DNA from: Deltaproteobacteria bacterium
Lineage (GTDB): Bacteria > Myxococcota_A > UBA796 > GCA-2862545
Direction: 5' to 3'
Length of the DNA: 64,000 bases
Assembly (NCBI GenBank): GCA_016938035.1
Contig: JAFGVK010000025.1
Span: forward strand, 28,292 to 92,291
In this document: positions 60,039-64,000 of the stretch, one piece after another
How positions within the stretch are numbered: the first letter of the stretch is position 1
Layout: every line of letters starts with the position of its first letter
The notes under the pieces: model-generated
Seen by the model: the letters and a program-made list of their open reading frames with translations, nothing else
Told to the model about the DNA's origin: nothing
Databases searched by the model: none
Translations under genes and position numbers: made by a program

Positions 60039-61897
60039 TGCCCTGCGCCGACAAGAACTGGGCCGAGCACTGCGAGAACGTCACCACCGCCGAGGCCGCT
60101 GTGGCGGCCATTCGGCCAGGCGGGAGGGTGTTCGTCGGCACGGGCTGCGCGCAGCCCCAGGTGCTGGTGCGCGCGATGACCGCGAGGGGCCCACAGCTCC
60201 CCGACACTGAGATCATGCACCTCATCACTGAGGGGCCCGCGCCCTACACCACCGCGGAGGCTACCCGCTACTTCAACGTCAACGCCTTCTTTATCGGCGA
60301 GAACATCCGCGCGCTGATCGCCGAGGGGCGGGCCAGCTACACCCCGGTGATGCTGTCGGACATCCCCGATCTGTTCGACTCGGGGCGGATCCCCATCGAC
60401 GTGGCGCTGGTGATGGTGTCTCCTCCCGATGACCGGGGCATGTGCTCGCTGGGGGTGAGCGTCGACATCGTCCGCGCCGCCATGCGCAACGCCCGGCTGG
60501 TGATCGCCGAGGTCAACCCCAGGATGCCGCGCACCAGGGGCGACAGCCTGGTCTCGGTGTTCGACATGGACTATCTGGTCCCAGTGGACTACCCGCTCGC
60601 GGAGTTCCACCTGCCCCAGGAGAGCGAGACCCACCGGCAGATCGGCGAGTACGTCGCGGCGCTGGTCGAGGACGGCTCGACGCTGGAGGTGGGGATCGGC
60701 CGCATCCCCCACTCGGTGGTCCCCTACCTGAAGTGCAAGAAGAACCTTGGGATCCACACCGAGATGCTCTCGGACTCGATCATCGATCTGATCGAGGCGG
60801 GGGTGGTGAACGGGGCAGAGAAGACCACCGACCACGGGCGGGTGGTTGTCTCCTTCGCGATGGGGACTCAGCGCCTGTTCGACTATGTGAACGACAACCC
60901 GATCTTCGCCTTCCACCCGGCGGAGTATGTGAACGACTCGGCGCTGATCGCCAAGCAGCGCAAGATGGTGGCGATCAACATGGCGCTCCAGGTGGACCTC
61001 ACCGGGCAGGTGTGCGCCGACTCCATTGGGACTGAGTTCTACTCGGGCATCGGCGGGCAGGTGGACTTCAACCGGGGCGCCGCCAAGTGCCCCGATGGCA
61101 AGGCGATCATCGCCCTGCCCTCCACCGCGCGGCAGGGCACGGTCAGCAGGATCACCACCTTCCTCACCGAGGGGGCGGGGGTGGTCACCAGCCGGGGCGA
61201 TGTCCACTACGTCGTGACCGAGTTCGGGGTGGCCTACCTGCACGGCAAGACCGTCGCGGAGCGCGCCCTGGCCCTGATCACCATCGCCCACCCGGATTTC
61301 CGCTCTGAGCTGCTGATGGGCGCGGTGCGCGCCCGCTACGTGAAGCCGGCGATGGGAGGCTTCCAGGACCGCCTCCAGCTAGGGCCGAGCGACCTGCGCA
61401 CCACCATGCTCCTCAACGACGGCACCCAGGTGCAGTTCCGCCACGTCCACCCCACCGACGAGGCGGGTATGGCCGAGCTGTTCAACGCCCTGTCCCGCGA
61501 GACGCTCTACTACCGCTTTATGTCGCGCACCCCGCGCATCCCGCGGAAGCAGATCATGGATTTCACCTACGTTGACCACCGCTCTGAGGTGGCGCTAGTG
61601 GGCTACCTCCCCGCGGCGCACGGGGACGAGATCATCGCGATAGGGCGCTACTACCTCGACAAGACCACCAACCGCGCCGAGGTGGCCTTTGTGGTGCGCG
61701 ACGACTGGCAGCGGAACGGGATCGGGAAGTTCCTCTACCGGCAGCTCGCCCGTATCGCGCGGGGCAACGGCATCTCGGGCTTTACCGCCGAGGTGCTCGC
61801 CGATAACAAGGGGATGCAGACCGTGTTCCACGGCTCGGGACACAAGCTCAAGATGAAGCGGGCCGACGGGGTGTGTCATTTCGACATCGAGCTGTAG
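60035..61897 (+). CDS. Acetyl-CoA hydrolase/CoA-transferase fused to a GNAT acetyltransferase domain
   Basis: Residues 1-460 form a CoA-transferase/acetyl-CoA hydrolase of the Cat1/Ach1 type: 'RVFVGTGCAQPQVLVRAM' near the start, and the active-site Glu around 334 in GTEFYSGIGGQVDF. Residues about 465-620 form a GNAT domain: 'VQFRHVHPTDEAGMAEL', 'EVAFVVRDDWQRNGIGKFLY' with the acetyl-CoA-binding QRNGIG motif, and a normal C-terminal end. A bifunctional protein of this type is known in bacteria. The GNAT part resembles that of PatZ-type lysine acetyltransferases and could couple acetyl-CoA level with protein acetylation. The ATG at 60035 overlaps the synthetase stop by 4 bp. Confidence 0.92.
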   Translation: MMPCADKNWAEHCENVTTAEAAVAAIRPGGRVFVGTGCAQPQVLVRAMTARGPQLPDTEIMHLITEGPAPYTTAEATRYFNVNAFFIGENIRALIAEGRASYTPVMLSDIPDLFDSGRIPIDVALVMVSPPDDRGMCSLGVSVDIVRAAMRNARLVIAEVNPRMPRTRGDSLVSVFDMDYLVPVDYPLAEFHLPQESETHRQIGEYVAALVEDGSTLEVGIGRIPHSVVPYLKCKKNLGIHTEMLSDSIIDLIEAGVVNGAEKTTDHGRVVVSFAMGTQRLFDYVNDNPIFAFHPAEYVNDSALIAKQRKMVAINMALQVDLTGQVCADSIGTEFYSGIGGQVDFNRGAAKCPDGKAIIALPSTARQGTVSRITTFLTEGAGVVTSRGDVHYVVTEFGVAYLHGKTVAERALALITIAHPDFRSELLMGAVRARYVKPAMGGFQDRLQLGPSDLRTTMLLNDGTQVQFRHVHPTDEAGMAELFNALSRETLYYRFMSRTPRIPRKQIMDFTYVDHRSEVALVGYLPAAHGDEIIAIGRYYLDKTTNRAEVAFVVRDDWQRNGIGKFLYRQLARIARGNGISGFTAEVLADNKGMQTVFHGSGHKLKMKRADGVCHFDIEL

Positions 61898-62107
61898 GTC
61901 CGGCTCACCCCTGGGCTAGGTGGCGGCGCTCGTGCTGGCGGAGGAGACGCCCGACAGCCCGGGGCTGCGTGGGGGGCCGGCGGCTCCGGCGTGGGGCGCG
62001 GCGCTGGCCCATCCCATACACCTGTTCAGAACCATCGCCCGCCCCTGGGCGCGCACGCTCACCGTGGTAGTCTCCCCCTCCACCCTGCGCGCGTCGTCGG
62101 AGCCCCC
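61898..62107. other. Intergenic region with no recognised gene
   Basis: A 210-base gap between the CoA-transferase/GNAT gene and the helicase fragment. Short open frames are present on both strands but have neither motifs nor good starts. Confidence 0.5.
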
Positions 62108-62655
62108 ATGCCCCAAGCCTCTCGCCTCCCCATCGCCCCTGGCGCCCTGATCGAGCTGCGCGACGCCGTGTGGCGGGTGCTCCAGGTCGACCGGAACAGC
62201 GGCGGCACCAGCACCTGGCGGGTGGTGGGCGTCTCGGAGGTAGTCCGCGACCAGGATGCGGTGTTCGTGGAGAATTTCGAGCGCGACGTGCGCGTCTTGG
62301 ACCCTGCGACCACTGCGCTTGAGCTCGATCGATCGCCCGGCCACCGCGACAGCCTGCTGTACGTGGAGAGCCTCCTGCGCGCGGTGCCGCCTGACGACGA
62401 CGCGCTCCACATCGGGCACCTGGGCGCGATGGACGTGCTGCCCTTCCAGCTCGAGCCGGCGCGGATGGCCCTCCGGCAGACCCGCGCGCGGATCCTCATC
62501 GCGGACGCGGTGGGCCTTGGTAAGACCCTCGAGGCCGGCATCCTGCTCTCGGAGCTCATCCGCAGGGGGAGGGGGCGGCGGATCCTCGTGGTGACGGTGA
62601 AGTCGATGCTGTCGCAGTTCCAGAAGGAGCTGTGGGCCCGCTTCTCCATCCCCCT
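62108..62655 (+). pseudogene. SNF2-type helicase, N-terminal fragment
   Basis: From the ATG at 62108 the frame encodes an N-terminal domain and the first helicase block: 'MDVLPFQLEPARMALRQTRA' (20 residues), then the P-loop 'IADAVGLGKTLEAGILLSEL' (about 135-155) and 'RILVVTVKSMLSQFQKELWA'. This matches the opening of SNF2 helicases that I know from DISARM-like and other defence islands. Directly after 'WARFSIPL' the helicase sequence stops: downstream bases encode something else in another frame, and motifs II-VI are absent. The open frame continues to about 62950 only as meaningless translation. It is most likely the 5' stump of a gene cut by deletion. Confidence 0.78.
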
Positions 62656-63726
62656 GTGGTGTACTGGCCCGACAGGCGGCTGCTGGTCCGCTGGGAGGAG
62701 GCGGTGGCAGGTGCACCTGCGGGCTTCACCTCGACCTTCCTCCGAGAAGAGTGGGAGCAGGTGGTCCAGGCTCAGGGCTGCACCAGCTTCGAGGACTACC
62801 GGGGCGCCTCCCGCCGAGGCAGGGGACAGGCGATCCGCCGCAGCGACCGGCGCCAGCTCTGGCCGGTCTACCAGCGCTACCGCGATCTCCTCGACAGAGA
62901 CGGTCTCCGCGAGCGCCAGGACGCCCTGTGGGACGCGGCGCGCCTGCTAGAGACCCCGCTGGTGCCCCCGCCCTACCGCGCGGCGGTGGTGGACGAGGCC
63001 CAAGACATGAGCACGGTCGCCTTTCGGCTGATCCGCGCCCTCATCCCCGCGGGTGAGGATGACCTGTTCATCGTCGGAGACGGGCACCAGCGGATCTACC
63101 GGCGCAAGGTGGTCCTGAGCCAGGCGGGGATTCAGATCGTGGGGCGCTCCCGCAAGCTGCGCGTCAACTACCGCACCCCGGAGGAGATCCGACGGGCAGC
63201 GGTGGGCGTGCTGGAGGGCTGCGCCATCGACGATCTGGACGGCGGTGTCGATGACGCCAAGGGCTATGTGTCGCTGCTGCGAGGGGGGGCCCCCATCCTC
63301 CTCAAGGTCGCGAGCTTCGCAGAGGAGGCCGATGCGCTGGCTGCGTTCGCGCAGGAGGGCGACCTCTCCCGGACCTGCCTGGTGTGCCGCAGCGGGCGCC
63401 TGCTGGACGCCTACGAGGCGGCGCTGAGCCAGCGCGGTATCGAGACCCTGCGCCTCTCTCGGGACCAGGGCGACGACCGGAGCAGGCCGGGCCTCCGCCT
63501 GGCCACCATGCACCGGGTCAAGGGGCTGGAGTTCGATCGGGTGATGATCGCGGGCCTCTACGACTGGCAGAGCACCGTGGAGCACATCGCCTCTGAGACC
63601 GATGACGCCGCGATCCGTGCGGCGGGGGAGGTCGGCGAGCGGGCGCTGCTGTATGTGGCGCTCACCCGAGCGCGCCGTGAGGTGATGGTGAGCTGGTCGG
63701 GGGAGGGGAGGCGGCTGGTGGAGTGA
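62656..63726 (+). pseudogene. UvrD/Rep-like helicase, C-terminal fragment
   Basis: In the frame that opens at GTG 62632, from about 62656, the sequence encodes the second half of an SF1 helicase: 'VVDEAQDMSTVAFRLIRAL' (DEAQD Walker B), 'FIVGDGHQRIYRRK' (motif III), 'LRVNYRTPEEIR' (motif IV), 'MHRVKGLEFDRVMI' (motif V) and 'LLYVALTRARRE' (motif VI). The Walker A and N-terminal half are missing. There is no proper start site. It joins the SNF2 stump within about 62645-62665. It is most likely the 3' remnant of a gene whose 5' half was lost together with the 3' part of the SNF2 gene. Confidence 0.78.
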
Positions 63727-64000
63727 GGCGCGGCGGGTGCGCCGGGGCCGGCGGCCTCGGGCTGGAGAGCGGGCGGTCTCGCCGGGGAAGGCTGACGGTG
63801 TGGGCCAGGCGCTGGCGCTGCCATCGAGGGATTCCTCTCTGCCTGCGTCCATGACCTGCTGATAACAGCGCACCTGCTGCGAGAGGGCGTTGAGGCCTGT
63901 TCTGGCAGGCATCCGGAGGGCCGAAGGGGTCCGCGAACCACCCCGCCCCACAACCTCGCGGCGAGATCGCCCGCCAGGATCCCGCCCCCAGCGGGCAGGC
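63727..64000. other. Non-coding window end
   Basis: About 270 bases after the helicase remnant with no gene that I can support. An antisense frame overlapping here is Pro/Arg-rich and lacks motifs. The flanking gene lies beyond the window. Confidence 0.4.

Noticed and set aside
62632..63726. Complete UvrD-like helicase gene starting at GTG 62632
   Set aside because: It would lack Walker A and the N-terminal half, and the start lies in SNF2 coding sequence of another frame.
62108..63726. Intact undescribed defence system
   Set aside because: Only partial helicase genes remain and no further effector or nuclease genes are within the window.
1..64000. CRISPR arrays, tRNA or rRNA genes, phage attachment sites, IS transposases
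   Set aside because: I found no regular short repeat-spacer arrays, no tRNA cloverleaf or rRNA sequence that I could recognise, and no transposase or integrase motif.

Overview
The window is very GC-rich, with strong G/C preference at third codon positions, densely packed genes, many 1-11 bp gene overlaps, and GTG/TTG starts next to ATG. Together these point to an uncultivated member of the Myxococcota / former Deltaproteobacteria: many secreted proteins and lipoproteins, MopE-like DNDGDG cysteine repeats, tandem HEWG-type secreted proteins, a hybrid sensor kinase with a V4R-like input region, a GAAC-N4-GTTC SOS box like the one known from Myxococcus, and a HesB-like gene best read as a selenoprotein. 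This is inference from sequence character; no rRNA or tRNA gene is present to confirm it.

Region 1 (1-9.6 kb) holds an uncharacterised secreted protein, the RdgB nucleotide-pool sanitiser, a small acidic protein, the SOS-controlled imuA-imuB mutagenesis pair, a secreted SRPBCC-like protein, then a run of PilZ protein, HesB-like selenoprotein (in-frame UGA with a SECIS-like hairpin), YkvA-like protein and a peptide deformylase that carries a lipoprotein signal. The cysK-cysE cysteine biosynthesis pair faces it.

Region 2 (9.4-15.6 kb) holds a small Cys-rich protein facing wecC-wecB (UDP-ManNAcA supply for surface polysaccharide), coupled to a DUF481-like outer-membrane protein and a fused 2Fe-2S/molybdenum hydroxylase of the Mop / selenium-dependent type.

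Region 3 (15.6-30.5 kb) is a single apparent DNA-end-processing operon: a secreted DNase I-fold lipoprotein, then recC, recB, recD, sbcD and sbcC. An imperfect copy of the SOS box lies at its head.

Region 4 (30.5-45.5 kb) holds a nitroreductase, a TetR-regulated RND efflux operon (TolC-like, adaptor, pump), a two-component system that pairs an excisionase-HTH/receiver protein with a hybrid sensor kinase, an alpha/beta hydrolase, a non-coding stretch with a repeat element, and two tandem secreted paralogues behind a HAD phosphatase.

Region 5 (46-54.4 kb) looks like a cell-surface operon: an outer-membrane barrel, a giant zinc-protease/beta-propeller/barrel protein, and two large lipoproteins, closed by a clear terminator. 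Region 6 (54.4-64 kb) holds an NlpC/P60-like protein, the HrpB helicase, a second copy of the 270-bp repeat with terminal inverted repeats, an ADP-forming acyl-CoA synthetase coupled to a CoA-transferase/GNAT fusion, and finally the 5' part of a SNF2 helicase gene joined out of frame to the 3' part of a UvrD-like helicase gene, which looks like the scar of a deletion.

The most notable items are the selenoprotein, the lipoprotein deformylase, the 270-bp repeat pair, the large surface protease operon and the chimeric helicase scar. No intact undescribed defence system is evident.
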